A DNA stretch of 64,000 bases from an uncultured Granulosicoccus sp. (GCA_947495035.1 CANLXI010000018.1:82648-146647); one strand, 5' to 3'. Shown: positions 8,333-17,357, counted from the first letter of the stretch. The notes: generated from the letters alone by a model not told the origin. Numbers and translations are program-made.

Positions 8333-8767
8333 CAGAAGACACGATCCGCACAGGGTACTGATCGGCCCACCTTTGTGATTCAGGCAATGAGATGCCCCAT
8401 TCGGGGCAATCCCGGGCTGCCGACTCCCGCGAGAAAAGGACCCTAGCGGCCCCGTTCAATCTCACCGACAAGTCATGCAGCCGTCACGACTTGTATGCAT
8501 TGCAATATGTACAAGGATTCTCAGCGCTTGTTAACAATTGCTCACAATGAAATGTTACATCCAGCAAATTCAGCAACATAGGTAATCACTTCACCCCTCT
8601 CACTGCTTGCCATGCAACACTTTTGATGCGCTGCAACAGTTGCATTTGAGCGAAATAGTACCTAGGCTCCAAGCTGCTTGAATGCAGTCTGTTATCGAGA
8701 ATCTGTCGCAAGGAAGCGAATCTGCAAAAGGCCAGAATCCCATCGATCGCAGAAGTGAGAGAAAGCC
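8333..8767. other. intergenic region with a short hairpin, no gene seen
   Basis: A 6-bp stem TGCCCC (8393-8398) with GGGGCA (8403-8408) lies 60 bp after acr3 and may help end transcription, although no T-run follows. From about 8480 the sequence becomes AT-rich and probably carries the promoter of the downstream esterase gene; I could not pick out convincing -35 and -10 boxes. Confidence 0.4.
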
Positions 8768-9778
8768 ATGAACCCAACCCCAACAGCCACCGAGTTGTCC
8801 AGCCTGCTGGACAGCCAGCTGACCAGTCCGCCAAAAGGCATCAGCCTGGATTCGACTCTGCCTGCGGGACTGCATCCACACTCACGCGAGCGCATCTACC
8901 GCTTGTATGTCCCGGCAGGCTTTGACACGGGCAAGCCCAGTGCCCTGCTGGTGGTTCTGCACGGCTGCCACCAGACCCATGAAGACATACAGCGAATTTC
9001 CGGTTTCGACACACTGGCAGACAAACAGCAGTTTCTCGTGCTCTACCCCTACGTCACCAGTTACTCAGGGTATCGTGCACGCGAATGCTGGGGCTGGTGG
9101 ATAAAGGCGCACCGCACTCGGGGCCGAGGGGAAGTACAGGACATCTGGCGTATTGTCGAACAGGTTCAGCGAGACTATGCAATAGACGCGTCTCGACTCT
9201 ATGTCTGCGGCTTGTCTTCGGGTGGCGCAATGGCAGTGAACTGCCTCATTGCCCATCCCGACAGATTCTCCGGCGGCGCCAGCGTTGCCGGGCTGGCCTA
9301 TGGCGAAAGCCCCTCCGCCGTGAAGATATCGGCCTTTTCCATCCCGCGCTACCACTCGCTGCAACGGCTGCACTCCTCCGCCCTCAGGAATCTGGCTGGG
9401 GCAGCACCACCCAATTTGCTGATCATTCACTCGGATGGCGATCAGGTCGTGCCCGAGAAGGCAACGGACAGCCTGGAACTGAGCTGGAAACAGTTGGCCA
9501 ACCTCGATGCCGCGGCGAATGAATGGAAGATTGCCGGAGAGGCCGACGATGTGCCATGGACGCTGACGGGCCATACCTGTGGTAATCAGCCTCGCCTGCT
9601 CAGACTGGACACGCCCGGCTTCCCGCATGGCTGGCTGGGCGGACAGGAAGGTCAACACAGCAGCCCCGAAGCACCTTGTGTGTCAGCGCTGATCTGCTGG
9701 CATATGGTGGCATCCGCGAGCAGAAAGCGTAGCCGCGTGAATTCAGCCCACAGCGAACTGCTGCTGCAGGCCAGCTGA
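8768..9778 (+). CDS. PHB depolymerase family esterase
   Basis: 336-residue alpha/beta hydrolase. It shows LLVVLHGCHQTHEDIQRISGF (oxyanion region, about 57-77), the nucleophile elbow GLSSGGAMAV at about 154-163, an acid region IIHSDGDQVVPEKA at about 220, and the catalytic His in GFPHGWLGG near residue 288. This is the layout of short-chain poly(3-hydroxyalkanoate) depolymerases and feruloyl-esterase-like enzymes. The ending (HSSPEAPCVSALICWHM) is typical of the PHB depolymerase group. No signal peptide is evident, which favours an intracellular role in granule mobilisation. A role on other esters cannot be excluded. Confidence 0.82.
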   Translation: MNPTPTATELSSLLDSQLTSPPKGISLDSTLPAGLHPHSRERIYRLYVPAGFDTGKPSALLVVLHGCHQTHEDIQRISGFDTLADKQQFLVLYPYVTSYSGYRARECWGWWIKAHRTRGRGEVQDIWRIVEQVQRDYAIDASRLYVCGLSSGGAMAVNCLIAHPDRFSGGASVAGLAYGESPSAVKISAFSIPRYHSLQRLHSSALRNLAGAAPPNLLIIHSDGDQVVPEKATDSLELSWKQLANLDAAANEWKIAGEADDVPWTLTGHTCGNQPRLLRLDTPGFPHGWLGGQEGQHSSPEAPCVSALICWHMVASASRKRSRVNSAHSELLLQAS

Positions 9779-9915
9779 GACGGTCGGTGGCATCGGGCGT
9801 TGCTGTCACCGGAAACAAGGAAAAAACAAGACAACGATGAGCTGGCTGCTGGTTGCGTCGTTACCGCCCATAAGATAGGTCGAGTCAGAAACCAGCGCTT
9901 CTTCAGGAGACCACC

Positions 9916-10053
9916 ATGCGCAATTCGACCATCAGGCGCAGCAGCAAGGTACTCGTGACTCTACTGATCATCAGCCAGCTGACGGCCTGCCCTCTGATTC
10001 CACCTCGCGCCCCGGGAGGACCTACTCCGGCGGGCGCTCACCATCCCCGGTAG
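9916..10053 (+). CDS. small predicted lipoprotein, 45 residues
   Basis: ATG with an excellent AGGAGA site 5 bp upstream. The product has a basic N terminus (MRNSTIRRSSK), a hydrophobic segment VLVTLLIISQ and the lipobox LTAC with Cys at residue 25. A short Pro/Gly-rich tail follows (LIPPRAPGGPTPAGAHHPR). The mature peptide of about 21 residues would be attached to a membrane. It precedes macAB on the same strand. Function unknown; the strong ribosome site and lipobox are the support for it being real. Confidence 0.6.
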   Translation: MRNSTIRRSSKVLVTLLIISQLTACPLIPPRAPGGPTPAGAHHPR

Positions 10054-10186
10054 CGGGCAGCGACCAGACTCCGGATGACATCAGCACACATGCACAGTGT
10101 GTCGAACAACGTCTTCCCGGACAACCTCATTCAACAACACGCCATGTGCGCCTCTGTTGCGCAATAACGGCAAGAAAGACAGACCG

Positions 10187-11362
10187 ATGCATAGACCCCG
10201 ATTGTTCTACTACCTGATCTCTGCAGTTCTGATCATTGCCGCACTGTGGGTCTGGAAGTCATACTCCAGCGCACAGGATCTTCCGGCACCGGCAACAGCC
10301 AGTGTAGTGCGAGGCACCGTGCAGGACACCGTGCTGGCCACGGGCATCATCGAAGCGAACCAATTGGTCAGCGTCGGTGCCCGCGTTTCCGGGCAGATTG
10401 AAACGATGGCCGTGAAACTGGGACAGACTGTGGCCGAAGGTGATCTGATCGCCCGGATCGATTCCCAGGATCAACAGAACGCCGTTCTGCAAGCCAAGGC
10501 TGAACTGGCCATCATCGACGCGCAGATTGCAGCAACCCGGGCACGTCTGTCGCAATCCCGACATGATCTGGAACGTGAAGAGCAGCTGCTGAGCAGCAAT
10601 TTCACGTCCACTGAAAACGTGGAAACGGCGCGCCTGAACGTGCAAGTGTACGAGGCCGAACTCGAGGCCCTGCAAGCGCAGCTATCCAGCGCTGAAGTCA
10701 ACGTCTCGAACATGCAGATAGCATTGCAACGCACCAGTATCCATGCGCCGATCTCCGGGACGGTGGTTGCCATTGTGGTCGACGAGGGGCAGACCGTGAA
10801 TGCATCGCAGAGCACTCCGACCATCGTCAAGATCGCCGAACTGGACACCATGCTGGTGAAGGCCGAGATATCCGAAGCAGATATCGTTCAGGTTCAGCCC
10901 GGACAGGCTGTCACTTTCACGATTCTGGGCGAGCACGACCGGGAGTTTCCAGCCGAGGTGCGCGAGGTGGAGCCAGCACCCTCGGAAATCGAAACCAGCG
11001 ATACCATTTCCTCCGATGAGGCGGTCTATTACAACGCGCTACTGGAGGTCGACAATACACAACACTTGCTGCGTATCGGCATGACCACGCAGGTGTCCAT
11101 CATTCTGGACAGCGCGAACAACGTACTGCGAATTCCAGCGGCAGCCTTGCAAGCTGGCCCTCAGGGCCGTTTCGACGTTCAGGTGTTCGATCCCGCCACT
11201 GAAGCAAGGACCGTGAAAGCGGTGGATGTCGGTCTGAACAACGATATCGACGCCGTGATCCTTTCCGGGTTGAGCGAAGGTGAGCAAGTGATCATCGGTT
11301 CGACCATGGCAAGACCCGCCTCCGATGAGCCACGGATGCGCATGCCGCCGATGGGGCTTTGA
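10187..11362 (+). CDS. macA: MacA-like periplasmic adaptor (HlyD/RND membrane fusion family)
   Basis: 391 residues from the ATG at 10187, followed directly by a membrane anchor LFYYLISAVLIIAALWVW. Then come a barrel-sandwich lipoyl half (ARVSGQIETMAVKLGQTVAEGDLIARID), a long coiled-coil hairpin (about 90-175), the second lipoyl half (IHAPISGTVVAIVVDEGQTVNA) and the beta-barrel domain. It bridges MacB to an outer-membrane TolC-type channel, which is not encoded here. The frame extends upstream to 10097, but those residues do not look like a signal and precede the natural start. The stop overlaps the region of the macB start by one base spacing (TGACATG). Confidence 0.9.
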   Translation: MHRPRLFYYLISAVLIIAALWVWKSYSSAQDLPAPATASVVRGTVQDTVLATGIIEANQLVSVGARVSGQIETMAVKLGQTVAEGDLIARIDSQDQQNAVLQAKAELAIIDAQIAATRARLSQSRHDLEREEQLLSSNFTSTENVETARLNVQVYEAELEALQAQLSSAEVNVSNMQIALQRTSIHAPISGTVVAIVVDEGQTVNASQSTPTIVKIAELDTMLVKAEISEADIVQVQPGQAVTFTILGEHDREFPAEVREVEPAPSEIETSDTISSDEAVYYNALLEVDNTQHLLRIGMTTQVSIILDSANNVLRIPAAALQAGPQGRFDVQVFDPATEARTVKAVDVGLNNDIDAVILSGLSEGEQVIIGSTMARPASDEPRMRMPPMGL

Positions 11363-11363
11363 C

Positions 11364-13400
11364 ATGGCCACAGCTCTGATCCAGGCACGCGGACTCAGCC
11401 GCAGCTTTCAGGCAGGCGATGAGAAGATCACGGTACTGAATGACGTGGATGTCGATATCTGGCCTGGCGAGCTGGTAGCCATCATCGGCGCCTCGGGCTC
11501 CGGCAAATCGACGCTCATGAACATTCTGGGCTGCCTCGATCGACCCAGTGCCGGGCGGTATCACTTTGCCGGACAGGATACCGGCGACCTGGATCCGACG
11601 GCACTGGCCAGATTGCGTCGCGAGCACTTCGGCTTCATATTCCAGCGCTATCAGTTGCTGCCTGATCTTGATGCTATCGGCAATGTCGAAGTGCCTGCCA
11701 TCTACTCGGGCATCAATCGCTCGGAACGGCAGGCTCGGGCCGCCGAGCTGCTGACACAACTGGGCATGGCCGATCGACTGGACCATCGCCCGTCAGAACT
11801 CTCTGGCGGACAGCAGCAACGTGTCTCGGTGGCACGCGCATTGATGAATGGTGGCGAGGTGATTCTTGCAGACGAGCCTACAGGCGCTCTGGACAGCAAG
11901 AGCAGTACCGAGATGATCGAACTGCTACTGGAACTCAATCGACTTGGACACACCATCGTCATGGTCACGCATGACCCGAAGGTAGCCAGCCACGCACATC
12001 GCACCATCGAGATCAGCGACGGTCGTATCGTCTCGGATACCCGACACAAGATTGACACTGAAGCTGGAGCTGGAGCTGGAGCTGGAGCTGGAGCTGGAGC
12101 TGGAGCAGGAGCAGGAGCAGGAATCGATGATGAAGCCGGGAAAGACCCGATAGTCGATGCCAACCCTCCGTTGCCGCAGCGTTCTTCGGCAGGTGAGGAT
12201 AGCCAGCTGTCCAGACTCAGAGAAGCCTTGTCCATGTCGGTCAAGGCGCTGACCGCCCACCGAGTGCGCTCGCTGCTGACCATGCTGGGCATCATCATCG
12301 GCATCGCTTCTGTGGTGCTGGTAGTCGCGCTGGGTACCGGCAGCCAGGAAACGGTTCTGCAGAACATCAGCTCACTGGGCACCAACACCATCACGGCACG
12401 CCCGGGAAGCGGCTTTGGACGACGCGATGCGCAGCGCATCGAGACACTGGTATCGGCCGATACCGAAGTGCTGGCTCGTCAGGAATTTGCCGACAGCGTG
12501 TCACCGGCGGTTTCCAATCCGGCCTCGGTGATCTATCGCAATGTGGAGGCTACCGCGCAGATCAATGGCGTCAGTGGCGACTACTTTCAGGTTCACAACT
12601 ACCAGACGGTTGCCGGTACCGTCTTCGGTCCACGCCATGTCGATGCGCTGGAACAGGTCGCAGTCATCGATGAAGACACCCGCGATACATTCTTCACCGA
12701 AGGCGACGACCCAATTGGCGAAGTGCTGCTTCTGGGAAGAGTCCCGGTGCGCGTCATCGGTGTTGCAAGCTCTTCAGGTGCTGCCTTCGGACCCTCTTCA
12801 CTCAATGTGTGGATTCCCTACACCACTGCCATGGCCAGAGTATCGGGGCAGAGCTTTCTGGACAGTATCGAGGTTCGTGTCGCCGATGGTTACGACACCA
12901 CCACCGCACAGAATGAGATCACGGCACTACTGACTGCTCAGCATGGCAGCAAGGATTTCTTCCTGGTCAACAGCGACACGATTCGCTCCACCATCACCTC
13001 TACCACGCAGACGTTGACTTTGCTGGTGGCCGCCATTGCCGTGATTTCACTGTTGGTCGGTGGCATTGGCGTCATGAACATCATGCTGGTGTCCGTCACC
13101 GAGCGAACCCGGGAAATCGGCGTGCGCATGGCCATTGGCGCTCGCCGCACAGACATCATTGCGCAGTTTCTGATTGAAGCCGTTCTGGTCTGTCTGATTG
13201 GCGGTGTGCTTGGCGTCCTGCTGGCACTCTCGACAGGCTATGCAGTATCGATACTGAACGAGAAGGCCAATCTGGTGTTTTCCAATACGGCCATCGCGGT
13301 AGCGTTTCTGTCGGCCACGATGATCGGCATCACCTTCGGGTATCTGCCGGCCAGAGCAGCTTCGCGACTGGATCCGCTGGACGCCCTGAACAGGGAATAG
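11364..13400 (+). CDS. macB: MacB-like ABC transporter, fused ATPase and permease
   Basis: 678 residues. The nucleotide-binding domain is at 1-230, with Walker A GASGSGKSTLMNILG, signature LSGGQQQRVSVARAL and Walker B VILADEPTGALD. A low-complexity linker of ten Ala-Gly pairs follows at about residue 234-253. Then come a first membrane helix (RSLLTMLGIIIGIASVVLVVALG), a large periplasmic domain, and three C-terminal helices with the MacB block GGIGVMNIMLVSVTERTREIG. It drives mechanotransmission-type export of peptides, lipoproteins or macrolides together with MacA. The Ala-Gly linker is unusual and is encoded by a pure hexanucleotide repeat. Confidence 0.93.
   Translation: MATALIQARGLSRSFQAGDEKITVLNDVDVDIWPGELVAIIGASGSGKSTLMNILGCLDRPSAGRYHFAGQDTGDLDPTALARLRREHFGFIFQRYQLLPDLDAIGNVEVPAIYSGINRSERQARAAELLTQLGMADRLDHRPSELSGGQQQRVSVARALMNGGEVILADEPTGALDSKSSTEMIELLLELNRLGHTIVMVTHDPKVASHAHRTIEISDGRIVSDTRHKIDTEAGAGAGAGAGAGAGAGAGAGIDDEAGKDPIVDANPPLPQRSSAGEDSQLSRLREALSMSVKALTAHRVRSLLTMLGIIIGIASVVLVVALGTGSQETVLQNISSLGTNTITARPGSGFGRRDAQRIETLVSADTEVLARQEFADSVSPAVSNPASVIYRNVEATAQINGVSGDYFQVHNYQTVAGTVFGPRHVDALEQVAVIDEDTRDTFFTEGDDPIGEVLLLGRVPVRVIGVASSSGAAFGPSSLNVWIPYTTAMARVSGQSFLDSIEVRVADGYDTTTAQNEITALLTAQHGSKDFFLVNSDTIRSTITSTTQTLTLLVAAIAVISLLVGGIGVMNIMLVSVTERTREIGVRMAIGARRTDIIAQFLIEAVLVCLIGGVLGVLLALSTGYAVSILNEKANLVFSNTAIAVAFLSATMIGITFGYLPARAASRLDPLDALNRE
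12063..12122. repeat. ten-copy hexanucleotide repeat inside macB
   Basis: Seven GCTGGA units followed by three GCAGGA units, coding for ten Ala-Gly pairs in the MacB linker. Because the unit is six bases, slippage would lengthen or shorten the linker without breaking the frame. Confidence 0.95.
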
Positions 13401-13692
13401 AGTCACAAGGCCCTGCCTGAGCTCATCAACCGACGGCATGACCGCACCCTTGCAGGCAGACTGAATGCGCCTGCCCGGAGTCTCCGGCCCCGCCGGTGAG
13501 ACCCCCCCCCCCCCGCCACAGGGAGAAGAACAGATTCCAACAACAATCAGGGGCTGACGACGATGCCGCGATTACTCGCTCTGTGGCGCGGCAAGGCGAT
13601 GTAAAAGCAGGGAACCGAATACATGCCACCTTGTCCGATGCCATGATAGGTTCGCGGCAAATTCACCAACACCACTCAGGGAGAAACATCGC
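13401..13692. other. intergenic region with a 13-base C tract
   Basis: A run of 13 C residues lies at 13502-13514. No open frame here resembles a gene. The run could be a slippage-prone site or a base-calling artefact. The YceI gene starts at 13693 behind a CAGGGAG ribosome site. Confidence 0.5.
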
Positions 13693-14277
13693 ATGCACAT
13701 CAGTCATTTCATTGCACCCGCATTGGCAATCGCATTGATCGGCAGTGCGACGGACGCCTTGGCTCTCGACATCGACAGCGGCAACTCGAAGGTCAATGTC
13801 GTCTCCACCAAGGTTCTGGCAGACGGGACATCAAGCGTTGCCGAGATCTTCACGTTCAATTCATTGGAAGGCAGCGTAGACGACAGTGGCGAAGCCACCG
13901 TCACGATAGACCTTGGCGCCATAGAGACAGGTATCGACATACGCAATGAACGCATGGGCGAGTACCTGTTCGAAACGGATCGCTACCCGACGGCCACGAT
14001 AACCGCACAGGTACCTGAAACTGCGCTGGCTCCCGGTCAACAGACGCTTGATCTGGAAATCGGTCTGGATATGCATGGCAAGCAGGCGACGTACACGCTT
14101 CCCGTGCTGGTTGCAAGTGATGCTGCGCAGGTGACGGTCACCGCGGAGCAACCCCTCCTGCTCGATGTAACTGCGTTCGACCTCCAGGGCGGACTTGGCA
14201 AACTGGGTGAACTGGCTGGTCTGCTGCACATACCGGCTACCGTTCCCGTCACCTTCAGTCTGACATTCAATCGTTGA
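13693..14277 (+). CDS. YceI family periplasmic lipid-binding protein
   Basis: 194 residues with a signal peptide (HISHFIAPALAIALIGSATDALA) followed by the YceI beta-barrel. Visible blocks are LDIDSGNSKVNVVSTK, EIFTFNSLEGSVDDSGEATVTIDLGAIETGIDIRNERM and YLFETDRYPTATITAQV. YceI proteins bind amphipathic isoprenoid-like molecules in a lipocalin-like barrel in the periplasm. Related proteins are induced at high pH or osmotic stress. It stands alone, with a good ribosome site (CAGGGAG). Confidence 0.88.
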   Translation: MHISHFIAPALAIALIGSATDALALDIDSGNSKVNVVSTKVLADGTSSVAEIFTFNSLEGSVDDSGEATVTIDLGAIETGIDIRNERMGEYLFETDRYPTATITAQVPETALAPGQQTLDLEIGLDMHGKQATYTLPVLVASDAAQVTVTAEQPLLLDVTAFDLQGGLGKLGELAGLLHIPATVPVTFSLTFNR

Positions 14278-14563
14278 TCGGTCGTGCCCCTGCGAGCGGC
14301 TGAACACACTCGCCAGACAGTTCGTCGCAGGGGCTCGTCGACATCGGCGACATCCACGATATCGGCGTTTACTGCAAGCAGCCACGGCTCGTGACCACAC
14401 CGAGCCGGATCGTGCAGCACTGACAGTTCACCCCCCCCTTCGCCAATCACGCCACGCAAGTCAGCTCGAACGCCATTACGCACTGACCCTGACATCGACA
14501 GACCACTCCTAGAAGCTCTCATGGGATTCCCGAGATATTCGGGGCTTCCTGCCTCTATTGTCC

Positions 14564-14668
14564 GTGCTTGTGTTCGTACCCCTGCTTGTGCTCGTACTCC
14601 TGCTCGTACTCCTGCTCGTACTCCTGCTCGTACTTCTGCTCGTACTTCCGCTTGTGCACCTGCTCTTT
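14564..14668. repeat. degenerate 12-bp tandem repeat
   Basis: About eight imperfect copies of a 12-mer of the form CTCCTGCTCGTA, itself two related hexamers. Every reading frame through it gives repetitive peptides (Leu-Val, Arg-Thr-Pro-Ala, Ser-Tyr-Ser-Cys, or Ser-Thr-Ser-Arg on the other strand), so the long open frames here are by-products of the repeat. The gap 14278-14838 holds nothing else I recognise. Confidence 0.75.
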
Positions 14669-14838
14669 ATCGTACTTGCACTCTCACATGTACCCGCCAT
14701 TGTATTGTCTTGCGACACTGTCGGCCAGGCACGAGCAAGTGTCCGAGGCTCTGCAAACAGCGCAGTCGGTGGCAACTCGCCCCAGTCGGAACATGGCAGA
14801 GTCGCCTTGAGCTTCGATACATTTTGCTTGCCTTACTG

Positions 14839-14871
14839 TTGACGTCTTGACGTCATGCATTCAATGCGTCA
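14839..14871 (+). promoter_or_regulatory. candidate operator/promoter of the RHH-CHAD-ParA operon
   Basis: Two abutting perfect direct repeats of TTGACGTC (14839-14846, 14847-14854), followed by an inverted CGTCA at 14867-14871. TTGACG can serve as a -35 element, with a weak GGATAGT further on. Ribbon-helix-helix repressors bind short direct or inverted repeats at their own promoter, and the first gene of the operon (14905) encodes such a protein. Confidence 0.4.
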
Positions 14872-14904
14872 GGATAGTGTCTGGTATCGACGAAGACCAG
14901 CCTC

Positions 14905-15078
14905 GTGAGTAAGGATCAACCCAGCAAGAAAAACACGTCCTTGCGCCTGGAAAGCAGCATGCTCAAGGCTTTGAAAATCAGGGCCATCGAGGAAGACAGC
15001 AGTGTGCAGGTCATCCTTGAACGGCTCGTTGAAGAATATCTGAACACCCCCAGAAAACAAAAAAAATCCAAGAAATGA
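14905..15078 (+). CDS. ribbon-helix-helix protein (57 residues), first gene of ParA/CHAD operon
   Basis: GTG start; 57 residues. The sequence shows a basic flexible N terminus (SKDQPSKKN), a beta strand TSLRLESS, helix A MLKALKIRAIEEDSS and helix B VQVILERLVEEYLN, then a Lys-rich tail (PRKQKKSKK). This is the ribbon-helix-helix pattern of ParG, omega and CopG-type DNA-binding dimers. Its TGA overlaps the ATG of the CHAD gene (ATGA). In type Ib partition systems a small RHH protein with a basic tail binds the centromere and stimulates the ParA/ParF ATPase. The ParA-like gene two positions downstream makes a similar partnership plausible, but this is inference. Confidence 0.75.
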   Translation: MSKDQPSKKNTSLRLESSMLKALKIRAIEEDSSVQVILERLVEEYLNTPRKQKKSKK

Positions 15079-16595
15079 ATCCAGCATTGGAAAAGACCTG
15101 GCTACTGAAAAACACCGTTGATGACAGCGAACTCACATCAATTCTGGCAGCCGAATTTCAAGTGGAAATCGAACAGGCCCTGACATCAGAGCTGATTGTC
15201 CACGACGACTTCGATGCCGATCTGTGGAATACCGATCTGATGCTCTGTCGGGTTGACAAGAACCGGTTTCAACTCATCAAGGGGACAGAACTTGTCGGCG
15301 AGGTACGCGCATCGGCAAAAGCGCGGTTCTGGTGGGACTTCCCCGACAGCGATCTGAAAAGCCTGTTGAAAAAGAAGATCGGCCTGCGCGCGGCCATGCC
15401 CATTGCCTCACTGCAACTGGTCAGCACTCGTTTTTCCCTGCGAAACAGTGATGACAAGATCGTGGTCAGAGGCCAGCTCTCGCAATCCAGGGTGGATGAT
15501 GACGGCCAGCACTATCTCACCCTGCAGCAGATGCGCGGCTATGCCAAGGCTGCCCGGCAAGCTGAAAAGCTGTTGAAACCTCTGTTGGGACAGGCAGTGG
15601 CAGACTTCGGCTTGAAATCGATGTTCGCGGCGCAGCATCCCGGAACGGTCGAGAGCAATACGCCTGCAGAACTGCACCTGACGGCAGACATGCCAACGGA
15701 AGTGGCGGTGCGCGCCATGGGTACCGACATGATCGATCAGGCGACATCACACGTCGATGGTGTGGTGGCAGACATTGATACGGTCTTTCTGCATCAGTTT
15801 CGCGTCAGCGTCCGCAAGCTGCGCTCCCTGATCAGTCTGCTGAAACGATCATTGCCCGCCGAGACGGTGGAAATCCTGGCGCCGCAGCTGTCCGGTATTG
15901 CCAGCAAGACCAGCAGGCTGCGCGACCTGGACGTCTTCCTGCTGGACAGGAACCACTATCGTGACATGCTGCCTGAGAGCCACACTGCCGGACTTGAAGC
16001 CTTGTATGTGCAGGTTGAAAAACAGCGGCAGCTGGAAAAGAACCGCCTTGCACGCTATTTCTCCTCGAAGCAGTTCCAGCACGACATCGACGCTTGCAGA
16101 ACAGCGCTGTCAGCCCCCCCGGCATTCCTGAACCCCATCTCCAGGAAACCCGTGCAGACAGTCGCCAGATCCCTGCTCATCAAGCGTTTCAGGAAGATTC
16201 AGGCAATGAGTGCGCAGCTGCACGCAGACTCTGATGACGAGCATGTGCACGACATTCGCAAGGAATTCAAGAAAATGCGCTATCTGATCGAGTTCTTCAT
16301 CGAGCTACTGCCGAAGAAGCGCACCGCTGCCCTGCTGAAGGACTTGAAGAAACTGCAGGTGACCCTCGGCGACTTCAATGACTATTGTGTGCAGATGGAG
16401 TTTCTGAGCAGCTTCGAAGACGAGCGACAGATAGAGATGACGAAGGCATTGAGCGGGCTCATTGCCGTACTGCATCACCGGCAGATGGAAACACGCAAGC
16501 AGGTGGAGGCGGCACTGGCGCTCTTTTTTACCGACGACATGACCATGCAGATCGAATTGGCCTTTGGCTCGAAGACCCGCGGAGAATCCAGATGA
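15075..16595 (+). CDS. CHAD domain protein with a divergent N-terminal CYTH-like domain
   Basis: 506 residues. Residues about 215-490 form a CHAD domain (conserved histidine alpha-helical domain) with both basic His/Arg clusters: HQFRVSVRKLRSL at about 240 and HDIRKEFKKMRYLIEFF at about 392, plus LRDLDVFLLD between them. CHAD domains bind polyphosphate and are found on polyphosphate granules. Residues about 30-185 resemble a degenerate CYTH beta barrel. CYTH-CHAD fusions are common, but the ExExK motif is not seen here. It overlaps the RHH gene before it and the ParA gene after it by four bases each, so the three are translated as a unit. It could be the polyphosphate-binding cargo adaptor of the operon. 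Confidence 0.85.
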   Translation: MNPALEKTWLLKNTVDDSELTSILAAEFQVEIEQALTSELIVHDDFDADLWNTDLMLCRVDKNRFQLIKGTELVGEVRASAKARFWWDFPDSDLKSLLKKKIGLRAAMPIASLQLVSTRFSLRNSDDKIVVRGQLSQSRVDDDGQHYLTLQQMRGYAKAARQAEKLLKPLLGQAVADFGLKSMFAAQHPGTVESNTPAELHLTADMPTEVAVRAMGTDMIDQATSHVDGVVADIDTVFLHQFRVSVRKLRSLISLLKRSLPAETVEILAPQLSGIASKTSRLRDLDVFLLDRNHYRDMLPESHTAGLEALYVQVEKQRQLEKNRLARYFSSKQFQHDIDACRTALSAPPAFLNPISRKPVQTVARSLLIKRFRKIQAMSAQLHADSDDEHVHDIRKEFKKMRYLIEFFIELLPKKRTAALLKDLKKLQVTLGDFNDYCVQMEFLSSFEDERQIEMTKALSGLIAVLHHRQMETRKQVEAALALFFTDDMTMQIELAFGSKTRGESR

Positions 16596-17335
16596 AAGTT
16601 ATCGCCTGCTACAGCATGAAAGGCGGTGTGGGAAAAACCGCGACCGCCGTCAATCTGGCCTATTTCGCGGCAAAATCCGGCAAGAGAACGCTGTTGATCG
16701 ACCTCGATCCGCAGGGCGCTTCCTCTTTCTACTTTCGCGTCAAACCTTCATCGAAGAAATGGGGAGAGCGGTTTTTCAAGGCGTACCGAACGCTGGTGAA
16801 GAACATCAAGGCCAGTGATTTCGAGCATCTGGATGTCATTCCGGCGCACTTGAGCTTTCGCAACTTCGATTCGATGCTGAGCGATCTGAAGAAGCGCGAA
16901 AATCGATTGAAGCGTCTGCTGAAAGGTTTCCGGAAGGAATATGATCTGGTAATACTCGACTGTCCGCCGTCCATCAGCTTTCTGTCGGAGTCGATATTCA
17001 CCGCCTCGGATATCGTTCTGGTTCCTGTCATCCCGACCACGCTGTCGGAGCGCACCTTCGAGCAGCTGTTGCAGTTTTTCCAGGAAAACAAGTATCCACA
17101 AAAGAAGATCGTGCCGTTCTTCTCGATGGTCCAGTCTCAGAAGTCTCTGCACAAGTCCACCATGGAAGCCATGTCCACGCGTCGCAAGGTGTTTCTGAAG
17201 TCCACCATTCCCTATTCTTCCGACATAGAGAAAATGGGACAGCACAAGGCCCCAGTGGATCTGTTTGCCAGATCAACGTCGGCCAACGCTGCCTACATGA
17301 AACTGTGGGCCGAAATCTCCGAACAACATCTCTAG
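16592..17335 (+). CDS. ParA/Soj-type ATPase
   Basis: 247 residues, without the N-terminal HTH of plasmid type Ia ParA. It has a deviant Walker A (YSMKGGVGKTATAVNLA, signature Lys10 and Lys15), switch I LIDLDPQGASSFYF, Walker B YDLVILDCPPSISF, and the later block VLVPVIPTTLSERTFEQL. Such ATPases dimerise on ATP, bind the nucleoid non-specifically and move or space a cargo such as plasmids, chemoreceptors, carboxysomes or storage granules. The cargo here is probably bound by the CHAD protein encoded immediately upstream, giving polyphosphate as the proposed cargo. No parB is present. ATG overlaps the CHAD stop; GGAG lies upstream. Confidence 0.92.
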   Translation: MKVIACYSMKGGVGKTATAVNLAYFAAKSGKRTLLIDLDPQGASSFYFRVKPSSKKWGERFFKAYRTLVKNIKASDFEHLDVIPAHLSFRNFDSMLSDLKKRENRLKRLLKGFRKEYDLVILDCPPSISFLSESIFTASDIVLVPVIPTTLSERTFEQLLQFFQENKYPQKKIVPFFSMVQSQKSLHKSTMEAMSTRRKVFLKSTIPYSSDIEKMGQHKAPVDLFARSTSANAAYMKLWAEISEQHL

Positions 17336-17357
17336 TTTTCGACCCGGGAGGAATACC

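Noticed and set aside
13502..13514. Poly-C tract as a phase-variation switch
   Set aside because: It is not inside a gene and lies 180 bp from the next start, so no reading frame would be switched; could also be a base-calling artefact.
14521..14850. Open frames of 80-110 codons on both strands through the 12-bp repeat
   Set aside because: All are repetitive peptides produced by the tandem repeat, in several frames at once, with no ribosome site or family similarity.
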